64,000 bases of DNA from CAITWD01 sp963842065 (GCA_963842065.1 CAWJEW010000002.1:124001-188000), one strand, 5' to 3'. Positions 1 through 8,546 are shown, numbered from the stretch's first letter. Translations and numbers: made by a program. Notes: generated by a model not told the origin, from the letters alone.

Positions 1-1
1 T

Positions 2-662
2 GCCACCCTTGAGATGGTGCGGATCCTGTTGCCGGCAACGGTCTCGGCGATGCTCGGGGTGGGCGTGCTCGCCTCGCTGACGGCGATCGGCGGCGCGACC
101 GGCAGTGTTGCGGCGGTCATCGTCGCCGCGCCATTCGTGGTCGGCGTCGCAAGTGTCGCAGCCGCTGCGATCACGGTCGCGATCAAATGGATCTTGATCG
201 GACGGTACCGTCCGGGCGATCACCCGCTCTGGTCCACGTTCATCTGGCGCGACGAGATCGTCAATACGTGTCACGAACAACTCGCCGGTGAATGGCTGCT
301 CGGTCTGATCCTCGGGACGGCGTTCATGCCGATGTACCTCCGCGCGATGGGTGCCCGCATCGGCTCCGACGTCTGGTTCGAGACGACGTCGGTGAGTGAG
401 TTCGATCTCGTCGACATCGCAGACGGGGCCGCGGTCAACCGCGGTGCGGTCATCGAGACGCACTTGTTCCACGATCGGTTGATGCGACTGGGGCCGTCGG
501 CGATCCGGCGCGGAGCGACGCTCGGTCCACACAGCGCGGTATTCCCCGACACGGAGCTCGGCGACCGCTGCTCGCGTCGGCGCGCGGTCGTTTGTCATGC
601 GCGGCGAGCATCTGCCGCCCAACACCCGCTGGCACGGCGCACCCGTCGTCGCCGCGGGATGA
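2..662 (+). pseudogene. C-terminal end of a Pls/PosA-type synthetase, frameshifted
   Basis: The frame is open from the left edge, so the start lies outside the window. The visible part has hydrophobic segments and then a left-handed-beta-helix-like stretch (IGSDVWFETTSVSEFD, then GAAVNRGAVIE), as in the terminal region of the Pls/PosA family of single-module peptide synthetases, which make polymers such as poly-lysine. After the residues ELGD the expected ending continues one frame over, reading VGARSFVMRGEHLPPNTRWH and stopping at TGA 660-662. A frameshift therefore lies near 567-590. It may be a real mutation or an assembly indel. The stop overlaps the next gene's ATG as ATGA, which suggests coupling to the phosphopantetheinyl transferase that would activate this synthetase. 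Confidence 0.6.
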
Positions 663-1261
663 CCGGAGCACGCGTCCACGTGCCCGGTCCCGCGCCCGTC
701 CCGCAGGTGCGCCTCCTCGATGCGCGCGATGTGGCGGTCGACGAGGACGGGCTACGGATCTGGGCACGCGCACTCACGGAATCGGTCGCCACCTCGCGGG
801 TCTCACGGTCATATGCGTTTCCGTACGCGCTGGTTGCCTGGCATGACCAAGCCGTCGGCATCGACATCGAGCGAGTCGGGCCGTGCTCGGTCGAGTTCGC
901 ACAGCTGGTGTGCACGCCCTCAGAACGGGCACGTGCCGTATCGGATCGTGCGCTGGATGAACACCTGACGTCGCTGTGGTCGAGCAAAGAGGCGTTGGCC
1001 AAGGCGCTCGGCGACGCCTTGCGGTACGAACCGAGCCGCCTCGGGTCGCCAATGTACTGGCCGGACGGACGCGCAGGCGCATGGTCCGCTGCCTCCCTAC
1101 GGACCCCGACTGGGCATTTTGCGTGGTTGTGCTGGCGCGGCGTCACCCTCGTGCCGGGGGTCGGGCGTTCGCAGCACCGCGGCTCCGCATCATCTGTCCG
1201 CTCGAGTGTGCTCCGAGCTTGGACCTGCGCCACAAGCCTGCATCGGTCGCCCGCGCGCTGA
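659..1261 (+). CDS. 4'-phosphopantetheinyl transferase (Sfp type)
   Basis: This enzyme moves the phosphopantetheine arm of CoA onto carrier domains of peptide or polyketide synthases. The family motifs are present: VGIDIERVG, with the metal-binding aspartate and glutamate, about 75 residues in, and LWSSKEALAKALGD about 40 residues later, with the WxxKEA core. The length of 200 residues fits the family. The ATG at 659 overlaps the stop of the upstream synthetase remnant, so the two were probably translationally coupled. The last 40 residues are rich in Ser and Arg and look unlike the family, so the true end may be frameshifted. Confidence 0.75.
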   Translation: MTGARVHVPGPAPVPQVRLLDARDVAVDEDGLRIWARALTESVATSRVSRSYAFPYALVAWHDQAVGIDIERVGPCSVEFAQLVCTPSERARAVSDRALDEHLTSLWSSKEALAKALGDALRYEPSRLGSPMYWPDGRAGAWSAASLRTPTGHFAWLCWRGVTLVPGVGRSQHRGSASSVRSSVLRAWTCATSLHRSPAR

Positions 1262-1273
1262 CCACCGTCTGAC

Positions 1274-1636
1274 ATGGGTCGCTCGGGCCAGGTCTCGCCA
1301 CCAACCAAGGGACACGCGCTGGATGACGCAACGACCCGCGATCACATCCACAAACACGCGGATGCCGTCGTGCGCGGAGACATGGACACCGTCGCGGCTG
1401 ACTTCTCCGATGCGCTTCGTCCGCAGTTGCCGCAACTCGCGCAGGCCCTGCCTCAGCCGGTGACGAGCGCGGAGGTGCTCAGCGTCGATATCGGCGATCC
1501 AATCAGCGTGACCATGATCCGATACTCAGGCGAGAGTGGCGGCCTGACGATGCGCTCGGACTCGCAGGACCCGGGCGGCCAACGCCCGGTGATCGTCCAC
1601 GCCGAACCCGCAGGCTGGGGCCGCCGACCGCACTGA
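1274..1636 (+). CDS. Small SnoaL/NTF2-like hypothetical protein
   Basis: A 120-residue protein starting 12 bases after the phosphopantetheinyl transferase gene, probably in the same transcript. The segment RDHIHKHADAVVRGDMDTV followed by short strands resembles the cone-shaped SnoaL/NTF2-like fold often found in small actinobacterial stress or biosynthesis proteins. No catalytic residues can be assigned. The first 15 residues are weakly supported and translation may start later. The fold assignment is an inference from pattern only. Confidence 0.45.
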   Translation: MGRSGQVSPPTKGHALDDATTRDHIHKHADAVVRGDMDTVAADFSDALRPQLPQLAQALPQPVTSAEVLSVDIGDPISVTMIRYSGESGGLTMRSDSQDPGGQRPVIVHAEPAGWGRRPH

Positions 1637-2405
1637 GGCCGCCACGCAGGTCTGCGCCTGAACGCCAGGGGCGGGCCGCCGTCACGAGTTCCACGACGAG
1701 CGGGACATCCTCTGCTGGCAGGGCGTCTTGCGAACGGCGAGCTCACGCAGCGGAGGGAAGGACGTGATCGTCGACCGTTCGCGGAGGTCATAGCGCGCTT
1801 CCCGCACCGTCTCCCACACCGTCCTGGACCGATGCAGACCGACTGCTCGGGTCGGAGGTCTGGCACACTGCAACAAAGGGCCGCGTATGCGGCTGTTGCA
1901 CAAACCCCGTCGGCGGCGGGGTTTGTGCAACAGCCTCAAATGTGACGTTTTTGAATAGCGGGGGCCCGCTCCATACCGGTCGCTGCGACCGCGGTCCGGA
2001 CCGAAGGGCGGCGTTACCGGGCGTCAGCCGGCGCCGTACGCCGCCGGCTGACCGAAACGGCAACCGCACGCGGATGGCCACCTCGGTGGGGTGCGCAGAG
2101 GCCCCGTTCACGTGCGCCGTCTTGGGGCGCCTGCCCGCCGGGGGGCGGACTGACGATGCGCCGGTTTGCCGTGGCGAGGTGCGTCGGGCCGATCCAGGCC
2201 TGCGCTGCACCGCCACGACGGGTTGGTGCAGCGAGTACGGGTCAACCCCAGCCGAACTGCTCGACCAAATCGTTGCCCGCCTTGGAGGGCGTGTCGGGTT
2301 CGTGAAACGCGTGGCGGCGCCCACATGGACGGCGCGGGTGTACGGTCAACGTGAGCGCACGTCCCGAAATCCCCGGGACGATCTCATTCTCAGGAGGCCA
2401 GGGAA
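1637..2405. other. Intergenic stretch without a convincing gene
   Basis: Several overlapping open frames exist on both strands but none shows a recognisable domain or a good ribosome binding site. The stretch holds the perfect inverted repeat at 1892-1934 and, at 1954-1965, a short match to the tRNA end (ATAGCGGGGGC) that could be a heavily decayed attachment core. The last 20 bases carry the ribosome binding site of the next gene. Confidence 0.5.
1892..1934. repeat. Perfect 18-bp inverted repeat
   Basis: The arms GCTGTTGCACAAACCCCG (1892-1909) and its exact complement (1917-1934) flank a 7-base loop. The arm resembles the terminal repeats of some insertion sequences (GGCTGTTGCAC...). It could be a collapsed transposon end pair or a strong transcription terminator; no T-run follows directly on either strand. 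Confidence 0.6.
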
Positions 2406-2657
2406 ATGCCCATCAAGCGCATAGCCATCAGAATTGCGGCAGCGGGTCTTCTCACGGCAGCGGGCGCTCTCGCGATGGGCGCGGATCAGCTCAGCGCCTT
2501 GGCCGGCACCCTCGAGGGCGCGGTGCCGAACGAGACCCTTAGCGAGGGGATCAACACGGGCCCCGAGCCTGAGGAGGCCGAGGCCGCGGCGCGTGCCGAG
2601 GGTGAGGGATATCCGCTCGGGCGTGCGGGTGATCAGGGCAACCCATCGCCCGGCTGA
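2406..2657 (+). CDS. Small secreted protein of unknown function
   Basis: An 83-residue protein with a clear signal peptide: basic start MPIKRIAIRIA, hydrophobic core AAAGLLTAAGALAMGA, then an acidic mature part (EPEEAEAAARAEGEG). The start is well supported by AGGAGG 8 bases upstream of the ATG. It stands alone just left of the outermost tRNA-derived repeat. No family is recognised, and the small acidic mature region gives no functional hint. Confidence 0.6.
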   Translation: MPIKRIAIRIAAAGLLTAAGALAMGADQLSALAGTLEGAVPNETLSEGINTGPEPEEAEAAARAEGEGYPLGRAGDQGNPSPG

Positions 2658-2760
2658 CCGTGGGCTGAGCGGTATGGCCTTCAGGTCGCTGTCGGCCGAT
2701 TTGGCGAGCCCGGGAGGTGATCGGGGACAGCAAAAAATGGCCGCATACGCGCCATTTCGG

Positions 2761-2907
2761 ATAGCGCGGGCAGGATTCCAACCTGCGACCTTCGGGTGAT
2801 GAGACGGACCGTAGCGCGTCATCTGAGGCCAGAACCGCTCGTTGAGCCTATTTACGATCGGCTGAGATCACGCCAGCCGAATTCAGGTGGCCCAAGCTTG
2901 GGCAAGA
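2761..2907 (-). repeat. Decayed attachment repeat (tRNA-fMet 3' half plus element end)
   Basis: Bases 2761-2803 copy the 3' part of the initiator tRNA with a few changes (GATTCCAAC, GGGTGATGAG). They are followed by the conserved element end (CATCTGAGGCCAGAACCGCT, ATCGGCTGAGATCACG) and a mutated doubled motif CCCAAGCTTGGGCAAG. A weak hairpin with an A-run lies just left, as a tRNA terminator would. This is the outermost recognisable copy in the array. Confidence 0.8.
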
Positions 2908-3032
2908 GGAGGCCGGCCTGATCGCGCTCGCTGTCATCCGGGGCGGGCGTGACCTACGCAACAGGTGCTCACCGGATGCGGCTCCTCCATTGGAACGGGG
3001 GAACCGCACCGCGGTGGGCGGGCCTTGTCGTT

Positions 3033-3875
3033 CTACTTGAGGATGCGGATGATGCGTACCATGCCGAGTTGGGTGTGCTGGCGCCCGTCCTGTGTGTCCA
3101 TGAGACAGGCCAAGATCCAGATGCCGGGGTGTTGGGTGATCGTCATCTGTTGGTAGGCGCCCGGAGACAGTCCCCCGTCGAACTGGAATCCCTGTCCAAC
3201 AAAGAGCGACGCGGGAGGCTTCTGGCCTGCCCTCAGCAGCTGGACGATCGTATGGGCGTCGGCCAGGCTCCAGGCCTGCCTGGTCGCGACCATGTGGACC
3301 AGGAAGCCCCTGTTGATGAACCGGACCAGCTCGCCGTCATGTAGTACGCCGGCGCCGCGGATCGCGAAGTCGATCGTGCTAACGGTCCCCTGCGGTGTCG
3401 GCAGGGCAGCCGGGCTGGCGGCACGGGTGATCGTGAACGCCGTGGCGTCGAGCGCGGGACCGTTGCCGTCCGTGGCGACGTACTGCCCGGGCGCCAGGGC
3501 GGTCTGGACCTCGCTGACCCCCCGGTTGGTGGTCTGGGCATTGAACACGATCGATCCGTAGGGGGCGATCTGGTTTGGATCGGTGAAGGTCGGGCTGTCA
3601 AAGAGCGCGTATACCTCGGCTGGTGTCACGCCAGGATTCAGGCGAATCAGTATCGGGTTGCCGTGGGTCTCCACGGTGGTGGTCGTGACGATGTTCACGC
3701 CCCCGGATTGCAGCGCGCCGCCCACCGTGATGGTCTTCCCGTTGAGGGCGATCGTGATCTTCGGCAGGCTGGACGTCGGGGTTGCGCTGGCGACGACGGC
3801 CAGGCCGCTCCCGGCCGCAACGGCGACCGCGCCGGTGACGGCAAGGGCTGCGAGGCGCCGAGAGATGCGTGCCAC
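3033..3875 (-). CDS. Secreted protein with a cupredoxin-like C-terminus
   Basis: A 280-residue protein starting at GTG, with GAGGAG 7 bases upstream. It has a signal peptide (LAALAVTGAVAVAAGSGLAVV) and a beta-rich mature part. The C-terminal segment has PGIWILACLMD, then DGRQHTQLGM: a Cys, His and Met arranged as in small cupredoxin-like proteins, so copper binding is possible but not shown. The next gene in the same direction, 430 bases upstream in its sense, encodes heme A synthase, so a link to cytochrome oxidase or copper handling is plausible. It is not a recognised named family. Confidence 0.65.
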   Translation of the reverse strand: MARISRRLAALAVTGAVAVAAGSGLAVVASATPTSSLPKITIALNGKTITVGGALQSGGVNIVTTTTVETHGNPILIRLNPGVTPAEVYALFDSPTFTDPNQIAPYGSIVFNAQTTNRGVSEVQTALAPGQYVATDGNGPALDATAFTITRAASPAALPTPQGTVSTIDFAIRGAGVLHDGELVRFINRGFLVHMVATRQAWSLADAHTIVQLLRAGQKPPASLFVGQGFQFDGGLSPGAYQQMTITQHPGIWILACLMDTQDGRQHTQLGMVRIIRILK

Positions 3876-3948
3876 GTCTGCTCCTCGTGTCGGGGAAGTG
3901 CCCTGGCGATCTGCCGCCAGACACGCTTGGAGCGACGCTTCCCGCGTA

Positions 3949-3965
3949 TGTAACGTTTGTAACGT
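3949..3965. promoter_or_regulatory. TGTAACGT direct repeat upstream of the secreted cupredoxin-like gene
   Basis: TGTAACGT occurs at 3949-3956 and again at 3958-3965, 9 bases apart, about 75 bases upstream of the GTG start at 3875. A close pair of direct repeats in a promoter region suggests a regulator binding site. Nothing identifies the regulator. Confidence 0.35.
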
Positions 3966-4303
3966 CCATCCCTACACCTACTGACGAAATGCGGCCAAGG
4001 GGCGCCTGGGGCCTCCCAGAGCAACGTCACGCCGGGCGACGACGTCGACTCCGCCTTGTGGCTGAACCGACTGCAGGCCCACACTGCACGCCCCTTCGGT
4101 CCGCGCATCGGGATGGTCTCGACGATCCCGATCAACCCACCCCGGGGGTCCTGATCCGCCGCCTCATCAGATGGCGCAACACCCACCTCGATGATCGCAA
4201 CCTATGTCACGTCGTGGGCCGCCCCAACACGGCAAAGGTTCGCTGATGCCTCGGGTCGTGATCTCCCTCGCGACTCACGGCCGGACGGCCCGGACGCGAC
4301 GCC

Positions 4304-5251
4304 TTACGACGTCGCGGTCGGCACCTCAGGGGCGCGCGCTCCGGTGGACAGCATGGCGACGAGCGCCACAAGCGTGCCCCACAGGGCAGCTGCCAGCGCG
4401 AGATGAATGTCCTGCCACCCTGGACCTGCCCGTGTGAGCGCCGAGCCGGCACCGAATGCTGCGGCGGCGATCAGCAACATGACAAGGGCAGTCGCCCCGA
4501 TGCGCCAACTCAACCAGCCCGCGCTTGAGCGCCAATAGTGCAGAACGAACCCGATGAGCGCAATACCTGCGATACCCGCCACCGAGCGATGGATTAATTG
4601 CCAGGCGATCATTCCGTCGGGCGCCGAATGCGTGCAGAGCGGCCACGACGGGCAGTCATCGCCGGCTCCAGTGCCCACGACTACGGTGCCGACGACGACG
4701 AGCGCGAGCGTCACACCGCACGCGATCCACCCCCACCGACCGACAGATGAAAGCGTCCAACTACCGCGGTGCCCCCGCACGGCCACGACAGTGGTGACGA
4801 CGGTGCTGGCGAAGAATACGAACCCGACGACAAGGTGCACGGCGACCGTCCACGGGGCGTTGTGGGCAAACACCGTCACCGCGCCGAGCACCGCCTGGAC
4901 GACGACCAGCCCAACGGCGACTGCGGCGGGCGCGAAGGCATCTCGTCGCGTGCGGGAGCGAAAGGCGGAAAGCGCGGTAAGGAGCACGCACACGGTCACG
5001 ACACTGACCAGATAGCGGTGGGATTGCTCGAGCAGCGCGTGGTAGTCATCGACCGGGCCATAGTGGCCGTAGCACAGCGGCCAACTCGGGCAGCCCATCC
5101 CCGAGTTCGTGACGCGGACGGTGCTCCCCAGCACGACGAGCCCGTACGTCAGTACCGATGTGATGAATGCCAGCACCACGACGGATCGGTCGGGACCACG
5201 TCGTGCGATGTCCGGTGCGTCCCCTCGATCGAGCTCGGCGGCGCGACTCAT
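4304..5251 (-). CDS. ctaA: Heme A synthase (COX15/CtaA family)
   Basis: This integral membrane enzyme oxidises heme O to heme A for aa3-type cytochrome oxidase. About eight hydrophobic segments are visible. The family signatures are clear: VRVTNSGMGCPSWPLCYG after the first membrane span, LEQSHRYLVS with a heme-ligand histidine, DDCPSWPLC as the second Cys-containing loop, and LIHRSVAG. The length of 315 residues fits actinobacterial CtaA. I chose the ATG at 5251; the frame stays open to an ATG at 5374, but the added residues are polar and unlike the family. No cytochrome oxidase genes are in the window, so it is either a partial transfer or a spare copy on an island. Confidence 0.88.
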   Translation of the reverse strand: MSRAAELDRGDAPDIARRGPDRSVVVLAFITSVLTYGLVVLGSTVRVTNSGMGCPSWPLCYGHYGPVDDYHALLEQSHRYLVSVVTVCVLLTALSAFRSRTRRDAFAPAAVAVGLVVVQAVLGAVTVFAHNAPWTVAVHLVVGFVFFASTVVTTVVAVRGHRGSWTLSSVGRWGWIACGVTLALVVVGTVVVGTGAGDDCPSWPLCTHSAPDGMIAWQLIHRSVAGIAGIALIGFVLHYWRSSAGWLSWRIGATALVMLLIAAAAFGAGSALTRAGPGWQDIHLALAAALWGTLVALVAMLSTGARAPEVPTATS

Positions 5252-5816
5252 CGCGCGGACGCTTGGCAATTCGTGCGTTGGCTTCGTCGTTGTCGCGCGC
5301 ACAGTGAGGATCGACACAGGCCTGGCTGCCGACCTCGCCGTTGACCACGACGCTCTGTCTGCCACCGTGGACACATACCGAGCGCGTCGCAGTCACCACA
5401 AGCCACGCCGTGATCCGGATGATCTCGCCGCAGGACGACGCCACTGCGACGCTCGGCGCCGACGCAATCCCGGTCGTCAGCCATTTGCGTCGAGTCAGTC
5501 ATTGACGACGAGCCAGTGCCGCCCGGTTGCCGCCGCAGCGGCTCTCGATGTGCCGGCGGGCGGCTTGGCACACGGCGCGCTTCCCCTGACGGGAACGAGC
5601 GGGCGAGACCGCTGTGTTCGGATGCCAGTCACCTTCATCTGCGCGCTCCCGCCGTCACATCACGATTGGAACCCCACGCGCCCCGTCTCACGCCGGCGTG
5701 CCCGGTCGTCGGCACGCATCTCGTGAACTTGGTCTGACGCTGATCCGGGCGCGCCGGAACAGGGTCGGGTCACTGCGACGCGCCCGCGGAATCCTAGAAG
5801 CGGTTCACGGGCCTGT

Positions 5817-5975
5817 TCATCCGTAGTTCTCCGGATCTTGCAACCCGATCACGTCCGCGACGAGTTGAGGGGTCGCTGGCTCCACCTCGCCAAGCGGCGT
5901 CACGGCGGCGATCCGGCGTGCACCCGGACAGAGGGCGTTCCGGCACGGCGCGACGGTCCATCCAGCAGGGGTCAT
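5817..5975 (-). CDS. Possible 52-residue small protein
   Basis: A short frame begins with ATG at 5975, with GGGAGG upstream at a long spacing, and ends VTPLGEVEPATPQLVADVIG then LQDPENYG. The ending is protein-like, unlike the competing frames. It may be a real small protein or the tail of a larger lost gene. No family is recognised. The rest of 5252-6101 holds no gene I can support. Confidence 0.35.
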   Translation of the reverse strand: MTPAGWTVAPCRNALCPGARRIAAVTPLGEVEPATPQLVADVIGLQDPENYG

Positions 5976-6101
5976 CCCGTTCGAACCTCCCGCTCCGTCG
6001 CGGATGTCCTCCGCACTGTCCGGGACCGACGCCGGTCACGCCGACCGATCGGCAAACCGGTCCACCACACCGAGAACGGCCCCGTGGGCGACGTGCCGTG
6101 A

Positions 6102-6250
6102 ATAGCGGGGGCAGGATGCGAACCGGCGACCCTCGGGTTGTGAGACGCCCGTATCTCGGTCAGCCAAGGCCAGCACCGCTTGGGCTGGTTGTCAGTGGTC
6201 AGCCGAAACGACGCTCGGTCGGCTCCCGTGGCCAAAAGTCGGGCAAAAGC
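6102..6250 (-). repeat. Decayed attachment repeat, second from the left
   Basis: The tRNA-derived part ATAGCGGGGGCAGGATGCGA begins at 6102 and runs to TTGTGAG, then GACGCCCGTATCTCGGTCAG, and ends in the doubled motif GCCAAAAGTCGGGCAAAAG. It has several substitutions relative to the copies near the tRNA, consistent with greater age. Confidence 0.8.
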
Positions 6251-6536
6251 TCCGGTTGGCGCATGTTCGGCTCAGGGACTCTCCCGGACCCTCGGAATTC
6301 GCTCGGCCGAGGTGTTGGGCTCGGCGTCACCAGCCGCCAGGAGCGCGACATTGTCGCGGCGCGGGGAGCCGCGGTTCGCTGCCGTAACGTGTGGGTGCAA
6401 CCGCGCCACAGAGAGCCATCAATGATGCCCCGTGCCGTTCCAACGCGCGCCGTGGTCGTCGTCCAGGGCATCGACGGGCTGCGTGCGGAGAGCCGCCCGC
6501 GCGGACGGCCCTCTTGTTGGGTGGTGTCGGTTTGTC

Positions 6537-6848
6537 TTACGTTGCGGCCTTGCCGGCAACCAGGGTGTAGTCGGTGAACACGACCGGGCCCCCGGCAAGC
6601 TCGGGGCCATAGACAGACTCAAACTTGGCGACCGCCGCTGAGCGTCCGTGGAGCCGATGCGCGGCCGCGTCGGCGAACTCGAAAAGGTGGACAAACGTCG
6701 TCGGATCGTCCCGTTGCTGCCAGGCGATGTACATCGTCGTCGTCGGCTCGTTCTGTGCCAGATAGTCAACGAACTCCGCGATCGCTGATGTGACCTTGTC
6801 CACCGCGTCGGGATTCACCTGATAGTGGGCGGTCTGGTAGATGGGCAT
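6537..6848 (-). CDS. Antibiotic biosynthesis monooxygenase (ABM) domain protein
   Basis: A 103-residue single-domain protein of the dimeric alpha-beta barrel type. Members oxidise quinols or polyketide-like phenols without cofactor, or act in general detoxification. The sequence has the usual order: a first strand with an early Val/Pro helix cap (NPDAVDKVTSAIAEFV), a central strand TTTMYIAWQQRDDPTTFVHL, and a helix ending FADAAAHRLH. The start is ambiguous between GTG 6851 and ATG 6848. It is transcribed away from the ArsR gene and its partner is unclear. Confidence 0.75.
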   Translation of the reverse strand: MPIYQTAHYQVNPDAVDKVTSAIAEFVDYLAQNEPTTTMYIAWQQRDDPTTFVHLFEFADAAAHRLHGRSAAVAKFESVYGPELAGGPVVFTDYTLVAGKAAT

Positions 6849-6884
6849 CACGTTGCTCCGTTTCCCGTGTTGGACGCCTGTGCG

Positions 6885-7256
6885 TCAGTCGATGGGGACG
6901 CCTGCAGGGCACATGTGGACGATTCGACCGCCCAGAGCCCGGTAGCTCTGGTTCTCAAACGACGAGATGGGCCGGCCGTCAGCGGCGCAAAGGCGGGGTG
7001 TTTTGGTCCGGTCGGTGAAGAGGTCGCCATGGACCAGGAAGAGCGCGATCTCGAGACCAGCGTCGTGGATGCGCCCAGACCCGACCTCGCCAAGCGCCGT
7101 CATCTCGGCGCCCCCGGCCACCACGTCACCCGCGGGCAGGTGGTGGACAACATCGTGTGACAGCAACGCATCGACGCCGTCAAAGCTGGTCGCGTCCGTG
7201 AAGTCGTCCTCGCACCGGCAGGCCTGACGAGCACCAATCGGATGCCGCGCATCCAT
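6885..7256 (-). CDS. Hypothetical protein, uncertain
   Basis: A 123-residue frame with plausible helices and strands (FDGVDALLSHDVVHHLPAGD, GSGRIHDAGLEIALFLVHGD) lying divergently from the ArsR-type gene. The HH-LP-G pattern and two later strands faintly recall SnoaL-like proteins, but no motif decides it. Its ATG at 7256 has no strong ribosome binding site. It may be a decayed gene. Confidence 0.35.
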   Translation of the reverse strand: MDARHPIGARQACRCEDDFTDATSFDGVDALLSHDVVHHLPAGDVVAGGAEMTALGEVGSGRIHDAGLEIALFLVHGDLFTDRTKTPRLCAADGRPISSFENQSYRALGGRIVHMCPAGVPID

Positions 7257-7328
7257 GCCACCTCGCCATGAACTTGGAGCGCCGCTCCGGTTCGACTAAC
7301 ATTCAAGAGGTTAGTTGAACGATCCGGG

Positions 7329-7676
7329 ATGGTCAACATATCTGTTGAAGATCAGGTCCTCGATCGGGCGTACTCGGCGCTTGCGGATCCGACCCGCCGG
7401 GCCCTGCTTATCGCGCTTCGAAGCGGCGACGCGCGCATCACCGATCTGGCGAACCCGCTGTCGATGAGCTTCGCAGGCGTCTCGCGTCACGTGGCCGTCC
7501 TGGAGATGGCCGGCTTGGTCACGCGCGATGTTCGCGGCCGCGAGCACTGGCTGTCGATCCGGACCGAGGGGCTGTCGCTCGCCGAGGGCTGGATTCATGA
7601 CCAAACCAGCTTCTGGTCGCGGCGCGCTGACGCACTCGAAGCCAGGCTTGAAGAGCATCGGAACCCGCGTGACTGA
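7329..7676 (+). CDS. ArsR-family transcriptional regulator
   Basis: A 115-residue winged-helix repressor. The N-terminal part YSALADPTRRALLIALRSGD and recognition region ITDLANPLSMSFAGVSRHVA then LEMAGLV are typical of the ArsR subgroup that pairs with AHSA1/SRPBCC proteins. No metal-binding cysteines are seen, so it probably senses something other than metal. The next gene starts at GTG 7669 inside its last codons, so the two are translationally coupled. A repeated TTAGTTGAAC/TAACATTC-like stretch at 7295-7320 just upstream may be its own operator. Confidence 0.85.
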   Translation: MVNISVEDQVLDRAYSALADPTRRALLIALRSGDARITDLANPLSMSFAGVSRHVAVLEMAGLVTRDVRGREHWLSIRTEGLSLAEGWIHDQTSFWSRRADALEARLEEHRNPRD

Positions 7677-8169
7677 TCGTGCGGGCGCGGACACCTCACC
7701 GGTCGGACCGGCCGCCCGCGTGCAACGGGTGCTTCCGGCATCGCCCGATCTCGTCTACGCCCAGTGGTTGGACCCCGACGCGCTCTCCGAGTGGATGTGC
7801 CCTCGGCCCGCACGGTGCTTGCGCGTTGAGGTCGAGCCGACGGTCGGCGGGCGCCTGCGGCTCGACATCGAGGACTCAGGTGTCGAGTTCTCCGTCATCG
7901 GACGGTTCACGATGCTCGATCGACCAAATCAGGTTCGATTTACCTGGACGTGCTCGACCTGGCCAGACCCCAAGCCCGAGAGCATCGTGATCGTGTCGCT
8001 CGAACACTACGGCCAGCACGATACGCTCATGACCATCGATCACATCCTCCTGCCTCCTGCACTGGTCGAACAGCACCAGCGTGGGTGGACGTCGATCGCG
8101 GGGCAGCTCGCCGACGTGGTCGGCAAGAGCAGGGCCGCGCGACACCGGGCCGTTGGGCCAACCCAATGA
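7669..8169 (+). CDS. SRPBCC (AHSA1-like) domain protein
   Basis: A 166-residue protein with the ligand-binding helix-grip fold. Segments ARVQRVLPASPDLVYAQWLD, LSEWMCPRP, VEPTVGGRLRLDI and the C-terminal HQRGWTSIAGQL are characteristic of the AHSA1/activator-of-Hsp90-like group paired with ArsR regulators. The GTG at 7669 overlaps the regulator's stop by 8 bases and leaves no extra N-terminus. It probably binds or modifies a small hydrophobic ligand; the substrate cannot be read from sequence. Confidence 0.8.
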   Translation: MTDRAGADTSPVGPAARVQRVLPASPDLVYAQWLDPDALSEWMCPRPARCLRVEVEPTVGGRLRLDIEDSGVEFSVIGRFTMLDRPNQVRFTWTCSTWPDPKPESIVIVSLEHYGQHDTLMTIDHILLPPALVEQHQRGWTSIAGQLADVVGKSRAARHRAVGPTQ

Positions 8170-8199
8170 ACCGGGCGGGATAGGCGGCCCTTTTCGAGT

Positions 8200-8245
8200 A
8201 ACCGGGGGCAGGATTCGAACCTGCGGCCTCCGGGTTATGAGCCCG
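8200..8245 (-). repeat. 3' half of a Met-type tRNA (CAU anticodon), orphan
   Basis: On the minus strand an anticodon stem-loop (CCGGG, loop CTCATAA, CCCGG), a short variable loop and a complete T-arm precede the 3' strand of an acceptor stem. The 5' half is missing; to the right lies unrelated DNA. The stem bases differ from the initiator tRNA at 56839, so this is another Met-type tRNA or a diverged copy. The likely meaning is the distal end of an integrated element. Confidence 0.65.
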
Positions 8246-8327
8246 ATTGCAGCAGGCCGACGCCGCTTGATCAGGCCGAATCGCTCCCGCGAGATCGGCT
8301 TTTCTCAGGCAATTCTAGCCTCGTGTC

Positions 8328-8372
8328 GTACCCAACGTGGTACCGACGCCATGATGGTACCCACGTGGCACC
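8328..8372. repeat. Paired GTACCCA-CGTGG repeats beside the half tRNA
   Basis: GTACCCAACGTGGTACC (8328-8344) and GGTACCCACGTGGCACC (8356-8372) lie 28 bases apart. The same motif recurs at 13137-13154, left of the next attachment core. Such spaced repeats are typical of integrase arm sites, so they may mark the two ends of one element. Confidence 0.45.
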
Positions 8373-8393
8373 CACGGGGGCTTGTTGCCCGTC

Positions 8394-8546
8394 ATGACGT
8401 CCGTGACGGGCCTCGTCGATGCGTTTAGCTACTTCGTACCCGGTCACGTCTTCGTCGCCAATATGACAGGCAGCGTCGTGTTCTTGGGGTGCGCCGTGGC
8501 TGGTGCGCCTGGCGTACCACTCTCCACATCCGTGACAGCCTCCTGA
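8394..8546 (+). pseudogene. N-terminal fragment of a DUF1275/YoaK-type membrane protein
   Basis: The frame from ATG 8394 reads MTSVTGLVDAFSYFVPGHVF followed by VANMTGSVVFLG, which is the first signature of the DUF1275 family of six-helix membrane proteins. After SVTAS a TGA stops the frame, yet the next codons AALGPLL still fit the family, and homology ends soon after. This is a nonsense-mutated and truncated relic of about 60 of the usual 220 or so residues. The stretch 8547-8758 holds nothing else recognisable. Confidence 0.65.

Noticed and set aside
1942..2424. 160-residue open frame
   Set aside because: Overlaps the strong ribosome binding site and start of the secreted protein at 2406. 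It has no start support and no recognisable domain.
5252..5571. Cysteine-containing minus-strand frames upstream of ctaA
   Set aside because: Several overlapping short frames compete, none with a start signal or known motif. The region may contain a remnant but I cannot support one.
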